64,000 nt of DNA from Pilatotrama ljubarskyi. Lineage: Eukaryota; Basidiomycota; Agaricomycetes; Polyporales; Polyporaceae. The stretch lies in NCBI GenBank assembly GCA_022385805.1, contig MU277690.1, positions 320,128-384,127 of the forward strand, written 5' to 3'. Below the pieces are notes generated by a model that did no database searches, was not told where the DNA came from, and saw nothing but the letters and a program-made list of their open reading frames with translations. Positions 51,051-63,402 of this stretch are shown here, one piece after another; positions within the stretch are counted from its first letter, which is position 1; each line of letters opens with the position of its first letter. The translations under genes and the position numbers were made by a program.

Positions 51051-54000
51051 ATTAATATCGACTCGGACTGACTGGGACAACGTAGATATATATTTCTGCT
51101 AAGACACGTAACCCTCATACCCCCAGGCTCAATGCGCTAGCCATCCGTACCGAAAGCTCGCACGCAGCTGCGAATGTATCGGCTCCATGCAGTTGAGGGA
51201 GTAAGGCGAAGACTGACAACTGCATGATCACTGACATCTCATATACGGATTCTGTGAAAAGCGCCACTACCCAAGGTGCACTTTCTCCCTTATTCCGCTG
51301 AGTCCGCAACGTCACGGTGAGCAACCTGTCGCATATTCCCAGCGACTCACAGATATTATTTTGAGAGCTGTGACAGAGACATTGGCCTTCAGTTGAGGCT
51401 TCAGAGCCGACCGGCAGTTATGATATCCCCTCCAGGTACAGTGAACGTCTGCGCGTTCATCTAACGGTCTCAGATTCTTGGCTGTCTGCGAAGCACAGCT
51501 GGACCCACTGCAATTTTTTTGCACCATCTCGCTGATCTCCTTCTGATCCAGAGCCGAAGCATTCGGCACCAAGAAATCCGCTGCAGCACCCCTTGTCTTG
51601 CAGCCTCCCGCGGCCCGGATCCTGATGCTGTACATCGTATACACCGCGCACCACCGCACCCGTCGAGAATCCACCTCGTCGCATCGACGGGAGGACCGTT
51701 CATACCGCCGTTCATTGTCGTTGACATATGATCGATCGCGCGGGCGATCGCGCCGTCGCTGCATCCACAACCGCGTCCCCCGGCGCCTACGCGGCTGGTC
51801 AGCTGGACATGCGCCGTCGTCACATTTTCTCGCCCGAGGTGCGCGGAGGAAAACAGAGGTGCGTCTTGCCGAATCGGTCGGAGCTGGGGGAGACAGTCGA
51901 CGGTGCCTGTGCCGCTAGAACTGATGGGCCAGCAACAGGCGGAGAGGCTTTGCAGGACGCGTGAGCCTTCACGCGAGCAGCGCGCAGGTGATTCTGGTAC
52001 CGTGTCGCCAAGGCGGGTGTGCAAGACGGCCCTGCTGAGACTGCCTCGACAGCTTGTAGTGGTCTTTGGGGTCCATTTTCACTAACCTTGAGAAGTCGTC
52101 GGAGGCAGAACGTCTAGCCTGTGCGTTACATCCAGGACTCGAACGTCAGCTCAGCAGTGAGTCTGAAGGACAGCCCGCAGCAATTGTTCTCACTGCAGTG
52201 GGGTATACAATCTCCCAATTCGCCCGTAGGTTTGCTCGCGGAACCATCCGCTTCTGTTGTGCTGGTTTTGGGATAGTGGCTACCGCTATGTCCACCTTGG
52301 TGCATCCGGCACATCTCTCATACAACGGACGCTTCTGGCCTATCGGTGCTGGAAACCTCGCACCACAGACTAAAGCAGCAAGCTACTCGTAAGCACGAGG
52401 CTGCTACGTGGATCTCTCCAGAGGCACGCTCTTTCATCTAACTGAGCATCCTTTGTATTGCAATTGAAATGCCGGTCTCGTCGACCTGGCTTGGCCCATA
52501 GCACGAAATATGTCGAAAGCCGCCTCACCACTTGTCGTCCCACCCTGCTCCGAAGTGGACGGCAATCCATTGACTCGCATTGGTATCGAACAATAGCGAA
52601 GGTGCGTACGCCCTCCGCAACTGAAGTACGCAGAACACCACCTGTAGTGCTTCCGCCGCGTCGGACAGGCAACGCAATCGCCGCAGCGGTGCACGTTCGG
52701 ATTTCGTTCAGTCGTGCGCTCCCATCTCCCGTCCTTCTCACATTCAGATAAGCCGCCTCGTGCCCGCCTTCTCGGAGTTCGCGTCTGCACTTCTCACACG
52801 CCCGGCCTTCCCCAGGACGTTCGAGTCCTCGCCCCTCGCGCTGGAGCGTGTCCGCTCCCACTGCTCGGCCGATGCGGCATCCAAGTCTATCGCGTTCGGT
52901 GTCTTGCTTGTCGCCTTGGCTATTCATGTCCCCACCAGGCGGATGCCAATCCATCGGGCTCGTCTATATTGCCTGTCAATCGTGGTGCCTGGTGCACCTT
53001 GCAGCTAGCACCCAGACTACTGCCGGTGCGACAAAGCAAGCTGCCGCTCAAGAAGAGCGATACGCCGTCCCCGCGAACGTTCCATCTCCCACTGGCGCCG
53101 CGCGATGCTGTATGCAGCTGCGCACGGACGCACGCTGCGTTATGGGAATCGACGGCTTGGCGCCCTCCGACCCCTCCTTCTTTCGCATTGGAATCAATCT
53201 ATTATGCATTGATTTCTGACGGGGCGGAGACAGTCCAAAGGCCAGATGCCGTCCTGCCAGCAGTTCACCCTGGGTGCATTCAGTGCGGACTTCGTCGCAT
53301 TGCGCAACATCGCAGACGAGTTCTCTCTCCGCTGATGGAATGCAGCTGACAATAAGTGCGCACGGGCGCCGTCGTTATGCACGCACCCTTGCAGCATGGT
53401 CCCTGCCATGGACGCATGACGGCGAAGTGCGGCGGGTTTATTAGCAGCGAGCGCAGTCGCGGCGCCGTCCAGCTCGTTCCGGCTATGGCATAGGCTTCGC
53501 GGCGCGCTCTGGCTATGCTCACGGGTCCTCTTGCGAGGCGTCACGTCGTGGGCTCACTTGACCAGGCGGACCAGGCCCAGGGCCGTGCATCGTTGCGGCT
53601 ACACTAGATCGACGTCATGCATGACCGGTTTCCATCTGCGGCCTGGGTACTGAGTTACGATACAGGCGACGCCATCTCTTATTGCATTTACGACCGCTCA
53701 AGGCGAGAGGAGCCGCGACTGCGGGTGTCAATGTCACAGTTGCATCTCCATTCGAAGTGCATATGTATTATAAGAATGGCCACCGTCCGGGGTAATACTC
53801 ACAAGGAGATGGAGCGTGTACGACACGGACATCTGACCGAGTCAATCTTTATTGGACATCAGTCACAAGGACTGAGCATGATATCATGGACAACACAAGC
53901 GTGAAGAGGAGTGTCATTATACAGTACGCGCCATGGATGCAGACGTACCACATACGATCTGTATAGGACCAAGAACATCCACACCCGACGCGGGAGCGAC

Positions 54001-56267
54001 TTGCGATCGCGCCACCCAGCTCGAAGCTTGAAGCAGCAGAGCCACCACCGTCGACGGTCTCCACTGCCGCAAGTACTGCGCCTCCCCCGAATTGCGAACT
54101 CGATCGACGCTGGAGTCGTATTCCCCCACTTGCCCCTCCCTCGACCCCACCACCACCCTCAGGCTCGGCGAGAAAGGCTCTCTCGCTCTCGCTCTCAGCC
54201 GTGACAAGAGAAGCGATGCGACTTTGATCAAGTTTCGCTACGCTTGGGGCTGCAACTTATAGATAGGGGCTGGCACTGGTGCGGTTGGCCTCCTAAACGG
54301 GCATGGGGCGGATCTGGGGTAGTGCGCAGTGCTGGTATTGTATGGCGCACTATGATTATCGCTGCGAACCCGCTGCTCCTACTCACGAAGCGCTGCGGGG
54401 AAGGGGGAACGGACAGGAACGGGAGCTTAAGGGAGGAGCAGACATCTGGCTTTAGCACCCGCCACCGCGATCGAGGGTTGTGGTGTGGGGGAGGGCCCAA
54501 CTCTGCCTGAGCGGGCTCGTCGCGGAGCCGTCGACGGTCTACGTTTCTCCCGCTTTCCTTGATCATATTCGCCCCTGCGACTGGCGACCCGGGACGTTTG
54601 TATTTACTTTTTTCATACTGCAGAGGATCGATGTGAGCGGTAAGAATGTTCTTGAGGCGGCGAGAGCGTCGGGACCGAACTCGATGCTTGCATTTCGTTT
54701 CCCAATTTCCAAAGCAGCATGATCGGTGCTTAGACGATCGACGAGGCCCAAGGGAAATGCGGCAACACGATCGAAAACTCGGCAAGCCGCAAGCCGCAGC
54801 AGATATTCAGAATGCACCGAAAACCGATGTCATTGCTAGGAGGTAAGAGGAAAAGATGCATGCATGTAGGAGGCGCTAGAGTACAGGATAATGCGTTAGG
54901 GGGACGTGAGCGACCAGGTCGATGCGTAAACCAAGCAAAGTAGAGATTCGGGAAACACATTGGGAGAGTAACGAGAGGACGAGCCGGCGTACGCGCGAGC
55001 GATAGGGGGACGGCGCCCTGCTGCTCCGCGCGGCCGCTGCACAGCTGGGAATCGAGGAGACCATCAAACCTCCCTCCTATCGTAGTCGTACAAGCCGAGT
55101 AAACAGAAGGAGTAGATGAAAGCAGTAAAAGATGAGAGGATGAGAAGTTGGGTGCGGGGAAGGGAGAAGAGGGACTCGGGCCAACAAGATATGCGGGGAA
55201 GGCGGAGGAAGAAGAGCATGGTGTGTGAGAGTATGCGTGAGCGAGCCAGAGCCGGGTACTGTGATGCGGGCGCGGGTGAGATTGCGAGGGAGAACGGGGT
55301 CGGGAGCTGGGGGTGTGTGCGAGTGAGATAACGACGAGATAACTCTATTGTAAGCAAAACGAGACGAGACGCAGCGACATTGTCCGTGTATGCGTGCACA
55401 GCGCTCGGGCCCGGGGGTAAGCAGCGAGGCGTGGTCAGACCACACTGTCCATGGCAACGTGGGGAGTGGGGGATAATGCGATGGGGATGGGATAGGGGGA
55501 GAGGGTGGACCAGGCTAGCGGAGGCACGCCTGCTTGGCGACATCAACCGGTCATTTTCGGGGTGAGGGGACGGACGGGAGAGGTTTTGCAGTCATGAAAG
55601 CGTTATGGTTAGGCGTACAACATCGTGGCAGATAGGAATAGATAGGAGGGGTCAGGCGACTCGCTCTACGCTGCGTGGCGCTTCTCGCGCGCTCAGTGCT
55701 TATCCTCAGCAGCGTCGTTGCAGCGAGCGCCGGCCGCAGTCCTCAGCATCGGATTGAGCCGAGCCGCCTTCGCCCGGCATTGTGCGTGAGTAGTGAGGAT
55801 GGGTTTGGGAGGGGTGGGGTTGGTCGAGGAGGGCGGGGAAAGCGAGGGATGTTGCATACAAAGAGCAGAAACCGTGGCAGGGAATAAGTTAAGCATCCGA
55901 GGTTGAGCTCGTCGGGCTTCGCATAGCGCGCGGTGGGTATCGAGGAGCTTCACGTTGAGCGAAGACGCCAGGACCGCATCGTAGCCATGGGCCCGGCGTG
56001 CCGTGTATGTGTGCGTGTGCGTGTGCACGATTTACCGCATGTGCGCTGCAACAGGCAAAAACCAGTCAGCTCCGGATCCTGACAGATAAGCAGAGCCATG
56101 GACGACGATGAGCGATGGATGGCGGGCGAACAAGACGTAAACGAGCGCGAGCACGACGCCTACAAGTCCTGCCATTGACTTTTGCGTGTGTGCGCCAGGA
56201 GAGGCCGGCTCGGATCCTCTCCTCGACCTCATGCCCGTCTACGCCTTATACCTCACCTACATCGCCC
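51051..56267. other. Long stretch without a supported gene
   Basis: Many overlapping frames up to 194 codons (for example minus 52370-52954), but frames of equal length oppose each other, lack motifs and lack convincing splice chains. The right part (about 55,000-56,267) is the 3' side of the CBM21 gene and is GA/GT-rich, with a short (GT)n near 56003-56030. A minus frame 56232-56032 contains a hydrophobic segment (SMAGLVGVVLALVYVLFA) that could be a final exon of the CBM21 gene. Confidence 0.4.
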
Positions 56268-58946
56268 TCATCCACCCGCTGAACGTATGCGCAACTCACC
56301 TCCAACCATGCCCGCGTCAGGCAGCCCAAAGCTAAACCCCGGGAACCCATACCCCGGACCCACCCCGAACCCCACCTTGGGCGTTGTCGTCCCGCTGCCC
56401 GTACCCGCAACAGCGCCAACCGCGCTAGTGCTCATGCCCACAGCGCCAGCGACAGCCGAGGCGGCGGCCGACGCCAGCCTCGGACTGGGGCTGCCCGTTG
56501 GCGAGACGCCGCTCGATGGTGCCGCGGGCGGCGTACTCTGCGCGAAGCACCACTGGCGAAGGAGCGCTGCATAGCTCGGGTCGCTCGTGTCCACGCGCGC
56601 ATTCGCGTTCGCGGCCGCGCTGGGCGAGGCGTTCAGCCCCAGCTCGCGCACCGCGTTGCTCAGCGCCGCCGCGGCCTTGCGCTCCTCCTCGTCGACGACG
56701 GGCGCAGGTGACTCCGAACGATTCGTGACCTCGAGTCCGAGCGCGGACGGCTTGAGCTGAGAGCGCGGCTCGGGGCTGCCGCCGCGCTTGGGGCTGGCAG
56801 TGCCGCTATTCGACGGGCTGCTGTCCTTCGACTGCGGCGGGCTCAAGAGCTGGTGTTGGAAGGCGTAGCCATACGATGAGGGGCCGAACGAGTGCGCCTG
56901 GGCGGCGAGGGCAGCGGGCGAGGGGCCGGGTATCGAAGCGAGTGGAGAAGCAGAGGGAGGCGTCGACGAAGCGGCACTGGGTGATGACGGGCCGGCCCAC
57001 GATCGCGTCGTCGCGTGGCTGAAGTCAGGGAGCGGCTCGAGCGGACGCTGGACAGGCACAGGCTTGGTGCCAGTACTGCTTGACTCGGCGTCGGTCTCCT
57101 TGGACTGCTCGTCATTGAGGGTGACCGACTTGTCATGCGTTTCGTCAGCGGCCATGCCAACCTCCGCCGGCAAGCTCGCGCTCCTTGCACGTACAGTACC
57201 CGGAGGGGTCGTCGGCGGGGTAACCATAGCCGACGACGTCGACGGCGCGACGTAGTTGCTGAGGGAGAGCTTCCTAGATAGGTAAGCAGCGGTAGGCGTG
57301 CCGAGCCCGCGCTCGCTCATACGCTCGTGCTCCTTCTGTTCACGCTCCTTCCAGTGACCCTGGGCCTCCATGAACGACGGAGACAGCGTCGGGAACGGCG
57401 AGGACATGCTCCTGGTAAGTTGGGGTGGCGCGGGGACGGCGAGATGCCGCGATGAAGCAAAGGAAGGGGACATCGATCCGGTGGTCGGGGTCGTCTTGAG
57501 CGTGCTCGGCGCACTGAAGGTACGCTGCTGAGAGTGAGCGACGCCGAGGAGCGATGGCGATGGAAGCGGCGACGCCGTTGCGCGTCGGAACCCGACCCGA
57601 TAATTCTGACCATCGTTGTTGTCCCAGAACTCGCCGCCCGACCCGGGATTGTACCGCACGACGAGGTACAGGGTCCGTTCGCTGAGCTTCGCCTCGTAGT
57701 CCTCTAACCGTATGGTGAAGCTAATCGAAGAAGGCCGTCAAATTTTCAACTCTACCCGATATGTGAGAGCGACGATCCGCCGCACGTACCTGAAGCGATC
57801 CCACGCCGGTCCGGGTGCCTCTTTCTCCTCTTCAGCCGTCTGGCCCGTCGCGATGTGACCTGCGACGTCGCCTAGAGTGCGCGCGCGGGGGAACGGCGGC
57901 GGTAGACCGGGAAGGCTCACGACGTGCTTGCAAAGGACTTCGCTCGTAGTCTGCCAGTCGTCGAGCGTGAAGCGCACGGCGACCGTCTTCTCGAATGACA
58001 GATTCCGAACGAGGACCGTGCCCCTGAGAGTCGGCGGACGGGTCCGAGGGAGGGCGAGGGTCTCGAGGAACACGTTCGCGTACGGCGACGGATTCGGCTT
58101 AGGTATCGGGTGCGTGCGGTCAATGCTCGGGTCGATCTCGTGTATGAGCGTCGGGGGAGGGGTGGCGCTGACTGGGGAGGTGGGGAGGAGTGGGAACGGG
58201 AATGAGCTCTCTGCCTCGGTTTCGGTCTCAGTCTCTTCACCCGGAGGCTTCGAGAGGGACGCCGGTTTCCCTGTGCGGTTGTAAACGCGGACGGTCTCTA
58301 GCCCTGAGTCCTTCTCAGCGAAGTGCACATTCTTGATGACATTCGGAGTGGAGGGAGCAGACTGTGCGCGCAGATGTTTCACGTGGAGCTCAGGAATGTT
58401 AGGCGTCGAAGAGGAGCCCTTGAGAGAGGACTTGAGCGGCTTGCCGTTCGAAAGGATGATTGGTGTTGAGGGCGTGCGGGGGAGGGACGGAGAACCAGCC
58501 TTTGAAGAGGCCTTGGAAGAGGAGTTGGAGGGGAAAAATGGAGAGGGGCCGTCGGAAGGAGAGATGGGAGATGAGGTTGGAAATGGAACGGAGGTGGGAG
58601 GCTGGAGTGGAGGGATGTCTATGCGAGAGGGGGGATCTACCGAGGGAGAGAACTTGCCGGTGTTCATGGAGAGGCGAAGGGAGTTGAGGGGGGAGTAGGG
58701 GCTCGCATAGGTTGGGTAAGAGGGTCGCTCGTCGTCATTTGCGTTGTCGTCATCGTTGTCGTTGTTGAGGTGGAAGACGGCCTTCTTGTTGAGGCGGGGG
58801 AGCTGGCCGAGGGGGGCGAATGCGCCGGGGCCGCGCTCGTCAGAGAAGTTGCTGGACGAGCGAGTGCGGCGGTGGTGGTGGGGGTGGGATGCAGGGCGGG
58901 TGGCGGTCGCGGTGGAGGCAGCGTCGGAGGGGCCGGCGTAGGGCAT
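56268..58946 (-). CDS. CBM21-domain protein, probable glycogen-targeting subunit of protein phosphatase 1
   Basis: Exons 58946-57790 and 57720-56268 with a 69-nt intron; 869 residues if read to the stop at 56268. CBM21 spans about residues 285-430: LETLALPRTRPPTLRGTVLV, VRFTLDDWQTTSEV, then across the intron DRFSFTIRLEDYEAKLSERT, LYLVVRYNPGSGGEFWDNND, YRVGF. Upstream, KNVHFAEK at about 202-210 fits the RVxF-type docking motif for the PP1 catalytic subunit, as in yeast Gac1-like proteins that bring PP1 to glycogen synthase. The rest is Ser/Pro-rich and disordered. The last residues before the stop (GELRIRSAGG) cross a good donor GTGAGT, so the true C-terminus may lie in a further exon within 56032-56232 encoding a membrane helix. 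Confidence 0.85.
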
Positions 58947-60157
58947 CGGTGCGGGGGCGGGGGAGATGAGAGAAGGGATGGTGGGAGGAGAGGACGAGAT
59001 GGGGGCGTATGTATATCAAGGGCGCATACAGTCAGACGAGGCCGAGCGGAGAGATGCTCTCGATCCAGCGACGGGGAGGGGGCTCGCGAAGCACGCCACG
59101 CCTGCCAACTTTAAAGAGGCCCGCTCGAGCAGAGCCCAGTCCTTTGTTTGGCCCCTAGCCTTATTAGGAAATGATGTCATTCTCCATCCACTCGTCCTCC
59201 TCTCCCTCCCCTCCTCCCTCTCCTCTGCACATACGCACGCCTGCGTTTCTGCGCCCGTCTCCCGCCTTCCTCCTCCCTCTCCTCCCCAGGGAGCACACCG
59301 CCCTGCCAGCGACGGCGCACACACACCTCCTCCTCCCTATTCACCCGCAGACTCAATTCTCCTGCCATTCTCGTCGCTCCCACTCCACTCGTTCCAGGTC
59401 CGACACTCCTATCGCCTGTCAGATAACCGGCAATCTCGCCATCCCCCCGTCTCTCCCACCGCTCCCAGCTCTTCCCCAATTGCCCTCCCCAACGCGCGCC
59501 GCTCTCGCCGCTCCTCCTCCAACAATCCCCCGACAGACAACTCGTCCACACATCCGCCAGCCCCCGTCCCTCTCTTGGCTTTCCCATCATACACCGGCCT
59601 CTCTCTCCTCTCACGCGCTCGCACCGGATCCCCGCGCCTCGCCTGCCCTTTTAAGCTCCCGAATTCAACTCGCTCACATCTCGCCCGCTCCACCCATCCA
59701 GCCCCTTGGCACCCCGTCCGCCCTCTCGTCCCCCGCCCTCCCCCAATCGCGTGCTGCCTCGCGGCCCCCCGCGACATCTCTGCACCATCCCATCGACCGC
59801 CCTTCACATTCCCCACATGGGCCCCCGCCCTGCCCGCCCCCGTCATCGCGCCCAGTCGTGCAACATCCCTCTCCCGCCCCGCCCCCGCCCCAGAAACGCC
59901 AGCCGGTAAACATTCTCCAGGCGCCCGTTTGTGCCTTTACGTTGCCGCTCTCACTCAAGCGCCCTATCGGGCGACCGGATCTTCAATTCACAACGTCTGA
60001 TCGAGCCGGCGCTCTCAACCCAGATTGACTGAATGCCCGATCGCCCATCAATGAACCGCGTCTTTTTGGCCTGTGTGTCACACCGTGACCTTTGATCCCG
60101 AGCTGCGTGTCACGCAACGCCCGTTTTCGGGCGGTGTTGGCGGTTTTGAGAAGATGA
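58947..60157. repeat. Pyrimidine-rich, Pro/Ser-coding low-complexity upstream region
   Basis: The plus strand is rich in CCTCC, TCTCC and CCCGC words from about 59180 to 59900. All three plus frames and two minus frames stay open for 100-340 codons, which reflects composition (few T-A containing stops), not genes. It is probably the promoter region of the CBM21 gene. Confidence 0.6.
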
Positions 60158-63100
60158 TTACGTACGCGTGTGATTTGCGCGCGGACTCCGACGCGTCGGG
60201 TTTCCCGCGCCCTCCTCCGCGCCCGTCGCGTTCACGGAGCCGTTGGTCTTGACCACGGTTTGCGATGAGACGTGTCTCGTGTACGACGCTGTACTCCTTG
60301 TCGCTCTTGCTCTCGCACGTTGCATGTATATAGACTCTCGGAAATGCACTCGAGCGTCGAAGCTCTTACTGCACCCTTTCATGCCGGCATGAATGCGTCC
60401 CTGGGGTCTCTGTCTCCTTGCTCTCGTACCACCTCTTCTGCGGCACACTTCTTTGCCAGCGCGCAGACAGCAGCCCAGCAAACAGGCATCTGTCACCCAC
60501 TCGCGCCGCGTATCAACCGACCCCCTCGAAGCAGACGTCGACGTCGCGTCTTATGCCGTGTCGCAATCAGCATCCTGTGTGCCCAGTTGCGCGCGAAGGC
60601 CTACGTCTGATGCAGATGCTCGCAATCGGAGGTGAGTCGCGACGGAGTGCTGGCTGCAGTCCGACGGCTCCCCAAACGGCCGTGCACGTTCGCTACTCCC
60701 CTCCTCTCGTCGCCGTTTCCCTGAACTTGGCCAGCCTAGCAGCCGTATCGCACTCCGAGCTCCGACTGATCACAGCACGACGTACGACACCGGATTCGCA
60801 AAGCCTTGCATCAGATTCGCGCCCTTGGGGTAGTCGCAAAGGTGCAAGCACGCCTCCCCAACGCCAGCTCTCCCATGCCCATTCATTGACTGCAGCGCCG
60901 AATCGCTCTGGCTGCGAACCCCCAGTGATTATCGCCCCCCGTATCTGAATCGCGGGCTCCTATCGCGGTACTGTGCCACTCCTTCGCGCATTCGAAGCTG
61001 AGAAGTTCGACGCGCCACCGGAGTTCAGCCACATCCCCATCCCCGTCCCCTCGTGCGCATTCATTGGGAAGTCTGGTAACGGGTCGTGGAGGATGAGACT
61101 GGCGCTCAGCTATGCGGTGTGGCCGGACGTCGAGTACTGCCTGATACGGCCATCCAGCCACACCGTGTCCCAACACCAGCGGAATTCCGTGGTGCGAGCG
61201 GAAGTTGAAGCTCGAAGACGCATGCCGGCGGCGGCAGCGTACGCGGGCGTGTACGTACAGGCGTGCGCTGCGGCGACCGGAATAGGTGCGCGCTCATATC
61301 AGGGGAGGCTTCGCGCGTTCGAAAGCGAACGTGAAGCAACCCAAAGTTAGATCTGGCCTGCGCGCATGGGAACGCGTGGGTCCTTCTCATTGTCCCTCTT
61401 ACGCGTGAAGGGGAGGGGAAAGCGAAGAGGTCTCTTGTTCGACGTCCAAACATTCGTGGCCAGGATGCCCGACCGAGGTGAAGGTGGGTGTCATGCCACC
61501 ACCGCGTCGAGTCGCCGTCGGCTTACTTTCACTTCTTCGAAATGCACTCGTCAACCGCGTACACGCCTACGACTGGGAAGTAGGCGGTGTAGCATGGGTC
61601 TTGGCTTCCCAAGTAGCCGCTCATGCGGTGAGTCGACGTCGTCGAGCCCGTACGAGCAGGCCCTGATGTTCCCACTGCAACTCGATAGATCTGACAGGCG
61701 TCCCCTGCCCTGATCCCCACCAGCGACAACTCTCTCGCAAGCGACCAGTACCCAAGGCACCGTCTCCATTGCCCGCCAAGAGTCAGGATCCTCCTCCTGA
61801 TGAGCGCGCACGCTCGCTAGCCGTCTCAAGCTCGATCGGCGTGCACACGAACTTTACGTACGGGGCTGCCTTCCCAGGCGGAGTGGCTCGACGGCTTGTC
61901 TCCCTTGCCGTCACCGCCGCCCTTCCATAGTTCTCGGACTTGTGGCCATTCTGACGACGCGGGTCGGACGCGTTCTCGCGCGTGCGGTGCCCGTGTTCGA
62001 GAAGGCGTCGTTGGTGCGGACGGCCACTACAGCTGCGGAGGTGTCGTGATGCGGGTCGTACCTTCGTCCGGCCTTCAAGCGCGTTCGGAGATCAGTCAAG
62101 TGGAGCTCTATATGAACCTTCCGGGTGAGCTGTACGACGTGCTGCGCTTAAGCCTGTGGCGAAGGCGTATTTCCAGGGCTTTCCCAGAGCTGGGCGGCGA
62201 ATGTGGATGACGATGCGGCTAGGTAATGAATGATGTTGGCCTCAAGCTCGGTAGCTTAGTACGCAGCATGACATATGTACAGGTGCGTTCTCTCGCTTTC
62301 GCGTCTTCTCTATGCTTCTGGTCTCTACACTCATCCTGCGCGTCTCGGTCGTCTGTCCAGCTGAGCCACCGACGCTGCTCTGCCGACGCGCTCACGCGTC
62401 CCAAGGAGGCACACGAATTCAACTAGCGCACAAACCGCTGCACACCCAGCGCCGCACGTCGTGGCACGACCCAGGATGCTTCCAACGTCTCACTGTGCTC
62501 TGTCCACGGCACTTCTCAGACTAGCTCGCCCTCGTGCCGCACGCGACGCGTCGTGGCACGATCCCATCTGGCAGGATCTGGGAAGCGCAAAGCGCACACC
62601 GCACGCCCGGGGCCCACTTCCCCTCCTGCGCAAGGCCAGGGTGTCATCGATCCAGGCACCCGCGATCTCATACTCGCTTTCTGAGTCTGCTGCGCGTACA
62701 TGCGGTGCTTCTCTTGCGTCCCCCTTTCGTTCTCGTTCCCCTCCTGCCACAATCTCCTAAGCAGTACCGCCAGCGCACTCTGTCACCTCGCATTGAGCTC
62801 ATACGGTGGCCTGGACTGGCCGCCAAGCTGACTCTGTGACTTCTAATGCCGCCCGTTTTGCCTCATCGAGTTCTCATTCACCACTTCGCGTCCGCGAACT
62901 TGTGACGCATCACATTGCCCATGGCGCGCGAGCCAGTCCGATGACCGATGCCGTCGTACGGGTTGGGCGGGCGCTCCGAGCCTCGAGGCACGACCCGTGC
63001 CCGACCACGACCTCCGCAGGGCGACAGCGCAGCTTGCCCCGCACCACAGGCGGCGGCCTCCGTTAAGAATATCTTGTTTTTTAGATACTGTCCATTTGAA

Positions 63101-63402
63101 AGCACGCTTTGTGGAGGCCCCAGCGTGGTCGCACCACCCTCTTCGGCGTCGGACTTCACGCAGGGATGCGGCGCAGAGGTCCTTCGCGGGCGAGCTGTTA
63201 CTTAGGGAACTGGTGGCATCAGGTTCCACGCTCATCCTTCTGTTCGTGTACGGCGGGCTTCGAGTGTCCGGAGGGGAAATGCTGGGTTGGGACCCTTGAA
63301 GAACGCCTCGGGCTTGCGCAGTCTCGGCCCCTCTTCATCTCTACACCGTTCCTTGACGCGCTCCGTTGCTGCACTTCCCGTCTTGTGCTTAACGCCTCGC
63401 TA
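60158..63402. other. No supported gene
   Basis: Numerous short frames. A block near 60985-61160 (plus, EKFDAPPEFSHIPIPVPSCA) looks coding-like but has no partner exons I can chain. Nothing recognised. Confidence 0.35.

Noticed and set aside
52370..52954. 194-codon minus-strand frame with CEKCRREL
   Set aside because: Single C-x2-C only, opposed by plus-strand frames of equal length, no splice or promoter support.
58966..60028. Two long plus-strand Pro/Ser-rich frames (285 and 344 codons)
   Set aside because: They overlap each other and long minus frames in a pyrimidine-rich region; stops are depleted by composition. No motif, no clear start context.
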